Source: Diadophis punctatus similis (Eukaryota > Chordata > Lepidosauria > Squamata > Dipsadidae). From it: DNA of 64,000 bases. The position numbers and the translations under genes were made by a program. The stretch covers positions 227,162,934 through 227,226,933 of the forward strand of contig JALIGW010000001.1 of assembly GCA_023053685.1 (NCBI GenBank), in the 5' to 3' direction. The notes below the pieces were generated by a model. That model was not told the origin of the DNA, did no database searches, and saw only the letters and a list, made by a program, of their open reading frames with translations. Within the stretch, counting starts at the first letter, position 1; the number at the start of each line of letters is the position of its first letter. Below, piece by piece: positions 22,471-35,393 of this stretch.

Positions 22471-22574
22471 AATGTTCAAAATTTGCCTTTTGTTGAACTG
22501 CAGTCAATCCAAAATGGCTTTGTAGAACTTCAGGAGCATGATCATTCATTGTAGGGTTGAAACGAAATATATAG

Positions 22575-22796
22575 GAGCCGAGGTGGCACAGTGGTTAAAG
22601 TGCAGCACTGCAGTTCAGCAGTTCAGCTGTTCAAATCTCACCGGCTCAAGGTTGACTCAGCCTTCCATCCTTCCGTGGTGGGTAAAATGAGGACCCAGAT
22701 TGTTGGGGGCAATATGCTAACTCTGTAAACCGCTTAGAGAGGGCTGTAAAGCACTATGAAGCGGTACATAAGTCTAAGTGCTATTGCTATTGCTAT
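22575..22796 (+). repeat. tRNA-derived SINE with GCTATT tail, copy 4
   Basis: Nearly identical to copy 3 over its full length, ending in three GCTATT-type units. High similarity suggests a young insertion. Confidence 0.88.
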
Positions 22797-24996
22797 ATTT
22801 ACCATTTTATGAATATCCTTATTTAGGAACATCAAGAAATTCTGCAGAGGCAAGTAAGTAATATGAAACTAGACAGCCCAAAGACCAGACTGACTGTAGA
22901 TCAGCTTTAAATATTCCCAAAGGAGATTAAAAGGGTGGTTTTGAGAATCTTCTGTAAGTAACAACTCTCCCCACCAAAAAAGATACACCCACATTTTCAA
23001 GTAACATGGGATAGCTACAGGAAAGCATTATCAAAGGTGCTTGGATAATTTAAAAATTACTGTAATTATATCTTTAGACTAACTACATAAAATCTTTTTG
23101 AAGATTTTTTTTAGCAACCAGGACATAAACTTTATTGACTAGATATAACTATTTCACCATTGTGGTTTTATAAATGAAGCAAGAGATTCTCCATTAAATG
23201 TAATTAAATGTTTATTTCACTTTTCAGATCACAAAGAATGACTAAATAAAATGAAATGTGTTCCCACAATAGGCACAAACAGATTTCGTATGTCTAATGC
23301 AAGACTGCATTTAATCTATGCAAATACATAATTGGTTATTGAGACATCAAGAGTGATGCTGTATGAATTTTCATTTTATATATTAGGGGTTGGATCAAGT
23401 GTTTTGTAGCATGCTTGTGGGTAAAAGACAACTTTAACTTATATTATTCCTATGCCCTTAAAAATCTCCAGAGAACAATACCATGGAAAGTGATGGAGAT
23501 GGGATGGGGAAAGGAATACAATGCCAGAGAGAAATCAGCAATTCAGGGTGAAACACTACTGTACCCAAGTCACTTGCATTCACAATGAGGTTTTTGTGTA
23601 GGTTTGGAATCAAGCTTATAGTTTTACAATGACTATCTTTAAATACAATGTGGGTGCATATAACTTGTAGGAACATGCATAATAAGCAGGCTTTAAAAGG
23701 AATAAAATAACTCAGAATTAATTGTAGCTCTTGAGTCATAATGGAAAACAATATAGAGAGAAAAGAAAGAGAGACAGTACACTTATTAAAATGAACACCA
23801 ACGCCATTCCAAATCTTGTTCAAAATAAACACATTAAAACCTAAGGCACAGTAAAGCCATTTCAATAAAACTTTAACATACAAAACTCCATACACCTTTG
23901 ATACAATTCACTCCCACTTAATGTATAGTAATCCTACCTGCAGTACCTTTCACTCTTCTTTCCAACTTTATGGGTCAAATGGTGAACACACAAAAGAATG
24001 GTTTTATAACTTCCAAACAATAAAAACCTCAGAAAAAGTATATGTCCATTAACCCTAATTTCTGAATTAATACTAAATACACATGGCACTCCTCACACAT
24101 CCAAAAACAGAATACTATTTTTTTTTTTAAAAAAAATGGCACACCTATAAAGAAGTTCAGCCCCCATATCTTAGTCACTACTCTGGAGTTGGAAGAACAA
24201 TTCCAAAACAAGAATCTCATGTGGAGTCATAATGAGCGATTCAACCATATTCAGTGCCAAAATGTGAGGCTGGCTGGTCTCCTCCAGTAGAATTTCATGC
24301 AAGCAGCAAGAAGCCTTCCTAAAGTAATTGGGTTGGCAAATACTTTTAATAGTTTAATTATTTATTTATAAACATACACAAAAGCAGTTTGCTGAAGCAG
24401 ACTCCAAAAATTATTAGATTACATCCTTTTGCTTCCATCTGGAATCCACAATTCAACAAGAAAGTCCAAGATCACAGAAAATTCAAATTTGTGCTGACTG
24501 CTTCCCTCTGTTCAATCTTGGCTAACCCATGAGAAATGCATAGATCCATGAGTAATCCTCAACTAGGAATTTAAATATTGCCACACTGCACTGCAATGGT
24601 TTGAAAACATTGCAGATCTGCGCCTACAGGAATTGTTAACCCTGAGGGAGGTAGACTTTAAAATGAGCTTAGACAATCCTTAAAGCCTGCCTAGGTTATA
24701 TGATTACCAAAAGACCAAATTGAAGCCGATGCTGCCCACATTCCACAAAGACGTTTAAGATTACATTCTACCTTAGATGAAAGGATTCATGTGTGTGTAT
24801 GTACTCACCTATACCTGCATTCCAATCAGGGAAGAGGACAAAGAAAGCCTCTAGGCAAGATTATATGCATACTATACTGAGAAATAGTGTTTCCTTGTTT
24901 GCTTACTTCTTCATCACTCAAAAACAGCAGAACTGAAACTTACAGTATATCATTATACTCTCTGCTTACTATATTGTCAATACATGATTTGGAAAA
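22797..24996. other. Intronic or intergenic DNA, unassigned
   Basis: AT-rich with no recognised repeat. A 145-codon minus frame (23458-23895) is hydrophobic and AT-biased, and I do not accept it as a gene. Confidence 0.4.
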
Positions 24997-25004
24997 GAAT
25001 AGAG

Positions 25005-25280
25005 CAGGGGTGTCAAACTCAATTTCATTGAGGGCCGCATCAGGGTTGTGTTTGACCTCGGGGGGGGCAAGGTGTGTGTGGCTAGCTCAATGTCACTCCT
25101 GTCGGGGGTGTCTGTGGTCACCCGAGCGATCTGCCAGCGAAAATAGGCTCCCAAGCTCCGTTTTCGCTGACAGAAGCACTGCGGGTCAGTCCTTCGCTGT
25201 TTCCAGGGCATTCCTGTGGGCCAGATCTAAGTACCCCATGGGCTGGATCTGGCCGCAGGGCCTTGAGTATGACACCCCTG
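25005..25280. mobile_element. hAT MITE, CAGGGGTGTCAAACTC family
   Basis: Left end CAGGGGTGTCAAACTCAA and right end CTTGAGTATGACACCCCTG are inverted repeats. Flanking octamers are GAATAGAG (24997-25004) and GAATAGGG (25281-25288), 7/8. The interior is GC-rich with tctggccgcagggcc-type text and no transposase. Confidence 0.85.
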
Positions 25281-25288
25281 GAATAGGG

Positions 25289-26595
25289 GTGGATTATTCA
25301 TGGATTAAAAGCCTATGTTTAACTTTTCACTCATTCCAGCTACGCATTTGTTGAGCTGCCCTATGTCAAGATTAAAAATCTTGAAGCTTATATAAACTTG
25401 ACAATATTAACGTTTTTACCAATTTGGCATTCTGGTTTAGAAAAACAGATTTCAAAAAAGCTCTGGATTGTTGGAATTTCAATTATATGTCCTAAAGCAG
25501 ATATAACAGAGGCAATTGAAGTAAAAAGGTTGAGAAAATTATATTTGCACTGGATTAAGCACGTAAACATAGGCATTAGATAATTTGATAATTAGAAAAA
25601 CTGTGTAACTGTGATGCCATAGTAAACAACAGTAACAACAACAAAAATAAATTGCAGACAAGTAGAAGCCTTTAACAATGTTTAAATTATTTTAAGTTAC
25701 CAATCACCACATTTTTGTCAAATTTCTCCTCCTTCCTTGTAATGTGTTGGTATTTTTGATATAAATATCACAGATACTTCCTGCGTTCATCACCCACCCC
25801 AGCTACTCCATAGTTTATACATGTCTCATGTATTTAAATATTTTCCTCTATCAGACTTCTGTATTTTCAGAAACTGGAAGAAATCACTGAAATGTCAGAA
25901 TTTTAAGTACCCAGCTTGATATCAAAGATTTGGGATTTAAGTGTTGCATGCTTTAATTCTATTTATAGAAACTAAAGCAAGAATGGGATTCGGTGAAATT
26001 TGGCTCAACATATTGCGTGAATTCAGCCATAATAGTTTATAAAATATAGCTTAGCAAGTTGCATAAATACTTCCAATTATAGTTATTCATGTTTTTTAAT
26101 TTTTAAGCAAATAAATGTAACATGTAGCATGAATCCAGCCACAAGATTTTATGGAGGAAAGGATATATATTTGCACCTTTGATGTAAGATCCGAATATAC
26201 TTTCTATTTTGTATAACTCTGGCCAGAAGAATTTGATTTATGTCATTTTTATTTTATTTTCTGCATAATCTACTTGGATTAGAGTATTTAAAAACCTGAA
26301 GGAAATGTGAAGCTCTGAAGATTTGCATTTACTTTTGAGCATTCTACAGGAAAACGATGTGCTAATTATATACCAAGGAGGAAGACATTCCCATCAGTCA
26401 GCTTCAGTATTTCTCAATCTCATTTTCCCCAACTATTTCCTTGTTTTATTTCATGTTCTTTTTTTTATCTCTTGTATTCACTGTTTGGTTCTATATAATG
26501 AATAATTAATAATACCAAAACAATCTGGCTTCTATCAGAAAAAAAAAATCCCAGAGCCCAACATTTTGCATATTTAACATAAAAAATTACAAATG
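25289..26595. other. Intronic or intergenic DNA, unassigned
   Basis: AT-rich. No feature recognised on either strand. Confidence 0.4.
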
Positions 26596-26603
26596 ATGTA
26601 AAG

Positions 26604-26737
26604 CACGGATATAAAACTCGGCATGTCACGTTGCTGTCATGTGACATATTGCAATGTTTTTTCCCTTCGCGGAGCTGGCTTGGGTGTGGCCTGTGCATGA
26701 CACATCCGGCCCGCGGGCCGCCAGTTTGATACCCCTG
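26604..26737. mobile_element. Short hAT MITE, same end family
   Basis: A 134-bp element whose right end GTTTGATACCCCTG mirrors the left end CACGGATATAAAACTC, flanked by a perfect octamer ATGTAAAG (26596-26603 and 26738-26745). It shares terminal text with the copies at 25005 and 39861 and is a deletion form. Confidence 0.85.
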
Positions 26738-27711
26738 ATGTAAAGGTTCTCATCTGTACTAGCTAATATTTTATTTTTTTAAGTAGGCATTTCTGATTGG
26801 ACATTTACTATTTTAAAAACTATTTTACTGAAATATCAATATACAAATTCTACAACCAAACAAGCAACCTGAATAAACTAGGCATCAATACCAAAGTCCA
26901 CTATGAATCAATAGTGACAAATGATCTAATCTTTTCAACCCCAGAAACAGCTTTCAGTCTAAGATACAAAAGATCTTAACTACAACATGCTACCCTTTGG
27001 ATAATATAAAGCATTCATAATTTATACACCCAATTTATATACATTGAAAACTCTTAAAATTTCACTTAACACAACTGCTTACAATCTAAGTATTGACTTA
27101 TAACCATAATGACAAACAGAATCCAATGTCTCCCAATTTTTTTAAAATTTCCTTAATATTGTAAAATCATATTTTGAGTAAATAAACAAGGTAAGGAAAG
27201 CACACAGAGCAGAGTTTCTGGAATGTTTTCCACTCTCTTAATAGCAGCTCCCACTTGGGTCATCCAACTGGGAGAGAAGTGAGACTAAAGAAGCAGTATT
27301 TGGCAGTAACAGCCTTTCTGGTACAAATGAATTTGGGGATTTTGTTTTTCCACACACACCCTTTTCCTGGATTTGGTCCATTTTTGAACTTTATTTTTCT
27401 TCTGACTACCTGTGTCCCCACATCAAGATTGGTCCATTCTGTACTGGAATCAGAGCTATCCTGCTGACATGGTCCTGAGGCCCTTCATGTAATTTCTCTC
27501 CAATGGCTTGGGAAGAAAAAAGTAGGGTTATGAATAAGTCCAGGGAATTGCTTTCTTTCCTTCATTCACACAGGCTAATGCTAAACTAAAGGACACAATG
27601 GAATGTATTCTTCCATAATTGTACTCCTGGAATTTTCCCATTTCAACCTTGCACACTTCTGAACTAAAAATGTTTTCAATCAAACCAACCTAGAGCTTTC
27701 CCTTATCACAG

Positions 27712-27815
27712 AAACTCTGCAGTCGGAATCCAACTTGCTGATGGACCACATATTCATCAAAATGTCCTCTCACCACAACCTACTCATCCTGACAGGGAAA
27801 ACTTACAAGGAAGCT
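27712..27815 (+). other. Exon-like block 2, unidentified
   Basis: CCCTTATCACAG precedes 104 bases and GTAAGTGC follows, both good splice signals. One frame reads LQSESNLLMDHIFIKMSSHH and ends KTYKEA in phase 0. That would join the frame of the next block. A second plus frame is also open, the minus strand is closed. I do not recognise the protein. Confidence 0.3.
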
Positions 27816-28641
27816 GTAAGTGCATTATGCTAGTGCTATTACAGTACTGTACTGTGGTCCTCTTGTAAATGTAACACAGAAAACAATATTCTGCATTATG
27901 TTCATCCCTTTATGAAGCCACACTATGTTTCAATGAAAACTCACTTAAGATGAGAACAGACTAAATTGTGGTGTGCTTGGCAGAAAACAGTAATATTGTG
28001 CCAATTTAAAAGGCAGGTTTCTAAATAAGCTGCAATAGGCATTTCTAGTAAAACTTACTCCAGCATTTAGGAAATTAATAGTCATCTTGTGTATAACATT
28101 TCATGGGAGATCATTATCTGAAGAATGAAACAACAGAACAACCTAATCTATGCCAATTGCTATACTGGTTTTCTTGTCTCCAATTAATCATTTCCTAGTA
28201 CTCAAATCCTAAGCCCTCTTTAACAACATGAGAATATGTTTCATACTGCCCACAAAATTAAAAAAACAGATTAATTTTTGTATTTCAGATGCACAAAACA
28301 CCTAGTACCGTATTAGGAATTCACATGACCTACCCTACTCAAATAAATTCTAGGTACAATATTACAGAATATTCAAAGATTATGATACTATATACATTTC
28401 TATCACCTGGATCAGGGCAGGGGAAGATTTTCTTATATAGCATGTTTAACATGTCCATTATCTCACTGCTTTCACACAAAGAGACACAGTTCCTGCTAAA
28501 GAGATATGTCACACTGGGGAAAATGGTTCTCCTTCACAAGACAGTCTCTTTGCTCCATAAAATATGTAACTTGATCCTAATTGGAACCAGATTTAACCTG
28601 ACCAAGCCACTGCTAGGGTGAGATATCTGTCTCCAATATGA

Positions 28642-28682
28642 AGTTGGTGTTGACTTTCAGTCACTAAAAGTCAACACCAACT
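28642..28682. repeat. Perfect 16-bp stem, 9-base loop
   Basis: AGTTGGTGTTGACTTT (28642-28657) is exactly complementary to AAAGTCAACACCAACT (28667-28682). It may be the relic of a palindromic MITE or a transcribed hairpin. Confidence 0.6.
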
Positions 28683-30066
28683 AAATAGCACGGAATCACC
28701 CAGGTTTGATGAATCCCAAATAGGATGAAACCAACGATTCCCTTAGTGGTCAATATAACAGAAGTATGGGCAGAGCTGGAATTAAGGTAACTTACCTTAT
28801 CTCTACGTATTTTATACCATTTTATAGAGTGAAAAAGTAAACACAAAGAAAAGTGAAGGAAGAACAGAATGAACTTTTTCTAAGGGAGAAAGAGAAAATA
28901 GTAATAATGAAACACTGAAACTGCTAATGGCTACCAAACTGTACTAAATGATTAGGTATTCCAATAGGCTATTTTCACAATACAATAAAATACAACTCAC
29001 AATTTGCAAACATGGATAAACCAGTGGTCAGGTTCAAACAATGAACTCAAACAATAACAAACAAAAATATTATTGGTAAGCACAATATGTGAATCCAGTT
29101 TACCAGTGCACTCATATTCTGTAACTTTTAAGCAAGATTGAGCAAAACTATGGTTGAAAAGTTGCTTTTTTCTACCTTAGATATTTGCACATGGTTAGCA
29201 GACTCATAAGACAACTTTTTCCCATTCCATGACCCACTATTTTAAACAGCAAGATTTTTTAAAGAAGTTTTAAAATATCTGAAAAGAACTGAAACACTAC
29301 AGAGGCAAACATACACAGAAGTGTGTTATGCAGATAAGAGATGCTAGTTGTCAGCTTGGGTATATTCTAGACAATAAGTGGACATTTATGATTGCAGACT
29401 TACAGAAGAGAACAAAAAAAAATAGTTTGACACATAATGAAAACCAGCCTAAAATACTGAAAGCTAATCTAAGGTAGAGATGTAACTTTTTTAAAATTTT
29501 GAAGGAGTCAGAAAAAGTTTGCTTTTTTAAAAGATATTTTGGGGAAACCAGGAGGAAAACAAATTTAACTGAAAAGTTTGATCCCTTGTATTTTGCACTG
29601 TGGTTATTCTAATGTCTATGTGTATTAAAATAAACAATACTGATTCAAATATATTACGTGCAGAAAAAATCATTGAGTAAATATTAAATGTATACTATCC
29701 ATTATCTTAAAACAACTCAAATCTGTTGTAACTTATATTATTCAGATTTATTAATCAGTCAATTAAGAAACTAATATTTTTCTAAATTAGAATGCAATTG
29801 TGGTTTGTAGTTACTTCAGTAACCTATCACTTCTTTGCATCTTCAACTGTATAATTAAAATAAGGAAAAGACTCATATGAATTTTTAAAAAACTAAATAT
29901 TAAAGCCTTTTTCCAGACACTGCACTGAAGGGGTCCTGTTTCAATCCTGTCTAAGGTTTCTTTAGTCTTTCTAGTGTTAAATAACAGCAACCAGATGTGC
30001 AAAAAACAGCAGCACAAGCTTTTTACAGAATGAAAATAAACTGTTATCACTTGCCAATCTCTACAG

Positions 30067-30286
30067 AGCAGACAGCTGTTAGAAGTAGTTTCAGAAACCT
30101 TTGAAGAACCAATAATGAGACGCTTACAACATGGACTTCATCGTTTAGACTTTGGTACCATCACAAGAAGACTTTGCATTAGCATGAGACTGACTCCAGA
30201 CCCACCCAATCTCATGCCATCAGCTTGCTTGAGGGCTGAGATGGTGTTTTCAAGGCTCTGCCATGATTTATATATCAGTTATGGAG
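30067..30286 (+). other. Exon-like block 3, unidentified
   Basis: A pyrimidine-containing acceptor CAATCTCTACAG leads into 220 bases open in one frame only (73 codons). GGAG|GTAAGC, a consensus donor, follows. The translation includes LLEVVSETFEEPIMRRLQHG, LHRLDFGTITRRLCISMRLT and FSRLCHDLYISY. Its phase fits the preceding block. An open frame this long is less likely by chance, but no family is recognised and no downstream exon was found. Confidence 0.38.
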
Positions 30287-30910
30287 GTAAGCCATTCATT
30301 CAACCACGGGAAAAGATGCAGCTGCTTTAAAGAGTTGTGGAGAGGTGTAACATTTGAACTCTGAAGCTTCTTTTCCAAATGATTTCTGAAGTGCTCAACA
30401 GCCCTAGTGCCTGGAACACAATTGCCTCATTTATTCATTTGAGTAGAATTTAATTCAATTAGATATAACTATAGTTCGGGGCAGTATTTGCAGTATATAA
30501 TTACATTTTCAATAAAATAACGCTCATAACAACATAAAGATGCTTATATCTAGTGTTCACATTATCTTAAATTACTACCATCATTATGGAACATACTATC
30601 AGAATCTGTTGATTATCAAGTTACAGCTACTTTAGCACAGATGCTAATGAGGACAATGCAACTCAACATCCAGTCATATCAGATACTATAGGTGGAGCCA
30701 ATCAGGATAATAAAATAAATTATGGTATTTTTTTCATTTTAAATAAGTAATTCAGAAGTGATCATTGCTGATCAATTCCATAACTTGGGTGTACTGTCCT
30801 TATCTAGACTGATGGCACCACAGATATTGCAACTCCTGACCATGGCTGAATGTATGTGTGAAAATAAAATAAAAAAGATAATAAGTAAAAGAGAGAACCA
30901 GTCCCTAAAC

Positions 30911-31045
30911 CAGTAGTCTTCAAACTTGGCAACTTTAAGACTTGTGGACTTTAACTCCCAGAATTCTCCAGCCAGCTATGCTGGCTGGAGAATTCTGGAA
31001 GTTGAAGTCCACAAATCTTAAAGTTGCCAAGTTTGAAGACCTCTG
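30911..31045. mobile_element. Near-perfect palindromic hAT MITE
   Basis: The 135-bp element is one long inverted repeat: left arm CAACTTTAAGACTTGTGGAC, centre CCAGCCAGCTATGCTGGCTGG, right arm complementary. A perfect octamer CCCTAAAC flanks it (30903-30910, 31046-31053). It can fold into a single long hairpin. Confidence 0.9.
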
Positions 31046-31109
31046 CCCTAAACTTACCCTGTGTTCATTTGGATAACATGGGGGAGGTAACTTAACCTAA
31101 CAAATCCCT

Positions 31110-32443
31110 GGAATTATTTTGACTGAAACTACCCCGCTCTGTACTACATCCTACAACATCTTGAATCTCTAAAGACCTACTCAAGGGTCTTCTTTGTACA
31201 CTTTAGTTCAGCATTCAATACCATCATTCCAGACATTCTTCTAACTAAATTAAACCAGCTAGCGGTACCTGAATACACTTGTAAATGGATCATTAGCTTC
31301 CTAATAGACAGGAAGCAGCAGGTGAAGCTAAGCAGAATCACATCAGATACCTGTACAATTAGCACAGGTGTCCCCCAAGGCTGTGTGCTCTCTCCACTTC
31401 TCTTATCTCTATATACCAATGACTGCATATCTAATGATCCATCTGTTAAACTACTGAAGTTTGCAGATGATACAACAGTGATTGGTCTCATTCAAGACAA
31501 CGATGAATCAACATACAGTTGAACAACTAGCCTCGTGGTGCGACTGGAACAATCTGGAACAGAACACACTCAAAACCGTAGAAATGGTGGTAGACTTTAG
31601 GAGAAACACTCCCATACTACCACCTCTTACAATATTAGACAACACAGTATCAACAGTAGAGACCTTCAAACTTCTAGGTTCTATCGTATCTCAAGACCTA
31701 AAATGGACACCTAACATCAAAAATGTCATCAAAAAAGCACAACAAAGAATGTTCTTTCTGCGCCAACTCAGGAAGCTCAAACTGCCCAAGGAGCTGCTGA
31801 TACAGTTCTACAGAGGAATTATTGAGTCTGTCATCTGCACCTCTATAACTGTCTGGTTTGGTTCTGCAACCCAACAAGACAGACACAGACTTCAGAGGAG
31901 AATTAGAACTGCATAAAAACAATTACTACCAACCTGCCTTCCATTGAGGACCTGTATACTGCACAAGTCAAAAAGAGGGCCGTGAAAATATTTACAGACC
32001 CCTTGCATCCTGGACATAAATTGTTTCAACTCCTACCCTCAAAATGACTATAGAGCACTGCACACCAGAACTAGACACAAGAACAGTTTTTTCCTGAACG
32101 CCATCACTCTGCTAAACAAATAATTCCCTCAACACTGTCATATTATTCACTTAGTCTGCATTACTATTACTATTAATCTTCTCATCTTTCCTATCACCCA
32201 TCTCCTCCCACTTATGACTGTATGACTGTAACTTGTTGCTTGTATCCTTACGATTTATACTGATTGTTTCCTAGTATGATTTGATTGCTTATTTGTACCC
32301 TAAGACTATCATTAAGTGTTGTACCTTAGGATTCTTGACGAATGTATCTTTTTTTTTATGTACACTGAGAGCATATACACCAAAGACAAATTCCTTGTGT
32401 GTCCAATCACACTTGGCCAATAAAGAATTCTAATCTAATCTAA
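31110..32443 (+). mobile_element. L2/CR1-superfamily LINE, 5' truncated
   Basis: Plus-strand reverse transcriptase remnants include HFSSAFNTIIPDILLTKLNQ, TGVPQGCVLSPLLLSLYTND and LKFADDTTVIGL with the ADD catalytic box intact. After a frameshift near 31500 the sequence continues as ASWCDWNNLEQN and KAQQRMFFLRQLRKLKLPKE. The 3' end, AATTCCTTGTGTGTCCAATC followed by (TCTAA)n, is the L2-type terminus. Stops and the frameshift make it inactive. Confidence 0.88.
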
Positions 32444-33904
32444 ATACCAGCATTAATTGATTTAAGGGTTGGGCACGGCATGCAAATATCACAACTTAAT
32501 TAAGCCTGCTGAGCAAACACGAAGAAGAGGGACTTTCCTTCTGCATAGTTTGAAGGCTTTCTCTAGTACAAATGCAACTTCAGGGTTTTCTGTGTAACAT
32601 ATGTAGTCACTGCCACATAACAAATTTACTGCAAAGATAGTACTAACTACTCCTCATGATTTAGTATATTCTAAGAGAGCCAACAACTTGAAAATGCTTT
32701 TCCACAGACAATTTGCACAACTGCTCTTAATGTTATTAGAAGCACTCTTATAGCTAGAGTAGGAAGTCAACAAACATTTCAGAGGAAGGCAAGGACAAAA
32801 TATGTAATTATTTTGAGAAAACTACATGGGCTGAGGTCACCATTTTACTTTTTTTATTTAGGCTGCTTGAGATTTCTCCTGTCTCAATCTTTACATATAC
32901 ATTTATATAGTACCAGTGTCCCATCTGTCTCTAATCTTCTTAGTCCTTGGTTCCTTATTTTACCAGAGGTACATTAAAAGTAAATGCAAAGCTTTGCTTT
33001 TCTGCTAGCCAGTATATATAAATGATTGCCTCACTCTTGAAGTTATTTCTACATTAGATATTCTTGCTTCCATCATTTTCTTACATGGTTAGCAATGTTG
33101 CCTTTGAGTTTCCCCCTTTACAATTTAATAATAAGACTCCAAGAAGCTGCAGAGAAACCTACGATGGCCATAAAGTTCTGGATCTGATAGGGTGTTGTTG
33201 GGCGATTATCAGAAGCCACAATGAACTTATGCAGAAAAGAAGCGGGACACAGATAATCCTGGGAACAAACAGAAGGGTGGTTGCAGGCAGACTGTCCTGC
33301 ACTAGGAAATGAGATTTGGCATATGTGACTGGATGACAAGATGTCTTAGCTGAAGAAGCCTCGTTGGTAAGTCACGTTTCTAGGGATAAGACAAGACAGT
33401 CAGATGGAAATGGCTGGCTGGATAAACATTAATTTTCAGAAATCCAAGCCATTGATTTCTAGCTGCTAATGCATTTAGCAGTTTTTAGAACCATTCTTCT
33501 TTCTTGAAGGAAAGCTGCTTCCAGATGAAACATGATGCTGCCAGAAAAAGCTATCTTTGGAATCTCTCCTCCCAAGGACTCAGACCGATGATATCATAGA
33601 CACGTTCACACAGAAGAGAATCTGATATCCAGAAATCTAAAACAGGATGGAACTTTTCTGTATCCATAATGTCTCTTTCCTGTCATAATCAGTTCTTCTT
33701 TTCCCTTCTTTCCTTCCCCACAATTTTCACGACTGATTTGAGTGAACAAACACCACTGCTTTCTTGCAAGTATAGGTAAGCTCTCCAAGTTAGCTGAGCT
33801 CTTGGTGAAGTCATGGACACTTACATGTAGCTTACTTGATATAATAAGGGGCTATTTTCTTTCAAAAAGGTCAGGATTTTTTCCTTTTCCTTTTTAGTCT
33901 AGCC
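32444..33904. other. Intronic or intergenic DNA, unassigned
   Basis: AT-rich sequence with no convincing exon. The 82-codon plus frame at 33064-33312 has no recognisable family. Confidence 0.4.
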
Positions 33905-33916
33905 TAGACTTTCTGA

Positions 33917-34246
33917 GGGGATGCGGTGGCCCAGTGGCTAAGATGCTGAGCTTGTCCATCAGAAGGTTGGCAGTTCAGCAGTTCGAATCCCTAGCACCGT
34001 ATAACGAATGAGTTCCCATTACTTGTCCCAGCTTCTGCCAACCTAGCCGTTCAAAAGCACATAAAAAATGCAAGTAGAAAAATAGGGACCACTTTGGTGG
34101 GAAGGTAACAGTGCTCCATGCGTTGAGTCATACCAGTCACATGACCATGGAGACGTCTGGCTCTTCGACTTAGAAACAGAGATGAGCATCACCCCTAGAG
34201 CTGGAAACTACTAGCACACATGTCCATGGGAACCTTCACCTTTACC
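33917..34246 (+). repeat. Sauria SINE with 12-bp target duplication
   Basis: The tRNA-like head is GATGCGGTGGCCCAGTGGCT with B-box GTTCGAATCCC. The body has CAGTGCTCCATGCGTTGAGT and GGCTCTTCGACTTAGAAAC, and the tail is GGGAACCTTCACCTTTACC. TAGACTTTCTGA is duplicated exactly at 33905-33916 and 34247-34258. Sauria SINEs are squamate-specific and use a Bov-B-related 3' tail. Confidence 0.92.
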
Positions 34247-34439
34247 TAGACTTTCTGAATGGTATACTACCTGAGCACTAATTAGGTTAACCCCTGTGTA
34301 GTTTTTTCAGATCAACCAAGGTTGAGAAGATGCTACCACCAAACTGAGCTTCTCGAAAATATGAATTCTCATAGAGCCAAATGTGTATATGGCTACCCAT
34401 ATGTATGGCACACTGCTATCTTTGAATGTGCTTATTTCC

Positions 34440-34512
34440 AGGTAATTTTACACAGCACTACAATTATAGCCGCCCAGAGTCCCTTGGGAGTTGGGCGGCA
34501 TATAAATTTTAA

Positions 34513-34543
<31 letters not shown>

Positions 34544-34556
34544 ACAAACAAACAAA
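34440..34556 (+). mobile_element. CR1 LINE 3' end with tetranucleotide tail
   Basis: CCGCCCAGAGTCCCTTGGGA then TTGGGCGGCATATAAATTT is the standard amniote CR1 terminus. It ends in (AATA)n drifting to (AACA)n. Only the last ~60 bases of the LINE remain. Confidence 0.83.
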
Positions 34557-34728
34557 CATTTTTGTTACAATTGTAAAACCAACAACATTTCAAACTATGG
34601 TTATACGATAAAATAGAAACAGGAAATATTAACTCGGTGCAATGATTCATGTATTATTATGGCATTATGATAAAGTAGAGATGATTAAATATCAGAAACA
34701 TATTCTAATTTACTGCATCCATTTTTAT

Positions 34729-34936
34729 AGAGAGTCAGGATGATGTAGTGGTTAAGACTAGAAATAGGGAGACTGTGAATTCTAGTCCTACCGTAGGCAT
34801 GAAAGCTGCCGGTGACTTTAGGCCAATCATTATCTCTCTATCCTAGGAAAACAGGTAATAGCAAATCATTTCTGAAATCTTGCTAAGAAAACTATAGGGA
34901 CTAGACCAGGCAGTTGCTAGTAGTCAACATTGATTC
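34729..34936 (+). repeat. tRNA-derived squamate SINE
   Basis: Starts GAGAGTCAGGATGATGTAGTGG, has GAATTCTAGTCCTACCGTAG, and continues GCAAATCATTTCTGAAATC and CCAGGCAGTTGCTAGTAG. It is the same family as the SINE split at 17722 and the fragment at 41285, with a different tail. Moderately diverged. Confidence 0.75.
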
Positions 34937-35003
34937 AAAAGCTCATATATAATATTATTTTGTCAAATAACCACTGTGTTTTTCCCCTTTTACTCATTTA
35001 TAT

Positions 35004-35239
35004 AATAGCAATAGCAATAGCACTTAGACTTATATACCGCTTCATAGTGCTTTACAGCCCTCTCTAAGTGGTTTACAGAGTTCAGCATATTGCCCCCAAC
35101 AATCTGGGTCCCCATTTTACCGACCTCAGAAGGATGGAAGGCTGAGTCAACCTTGAGTCGGTGAAATTTGAACAGCTGAACTAGCAGTCAGCTGAAGTAG
35201 GTTGCAGTGCTGCTTTTAACCACTGCGCCACCTCGGCTC
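35004..35239 (-). repeat. tRNA-derived SINE with GCTATT tail, copy 5
   Basis: The reverse complement begins GAGCCGAGGTGGCGCAGTGG and ends with three GCTATT units. It is well preserved over full length. Confidence 0.88.
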
Positions 35240-35393
35240 TTCATCATTCGGACCATCATTCAATTATATCATTTATTCATTTATATCATAACCCACATTA
35301 AATCAATTTCCCAAAAGTTCTTTCTTTCCTAGTGTTTCATGAAATTGTCTTTTAAAATCTCATCACTTCTGCTTTTAAAAACAGAAAATTAAG

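Larger units (their letters stand above)
26746..30902. other. Intronic or intergenic DNA with two exon-like blocks
   Basis: AT-rich. Apart from the exon-like blocks at 27712 and 30067 and a perfect hairpin at 28642-28682, I see nothing to annotate. Confidence 0.4.

Noticed and set aside
23458..23895. 145-codon minus-strand open frame
   Set aside because: Composition is AT-driven and hydrophobic, there is no family motif, and no splice or promoter context. Likely chance.
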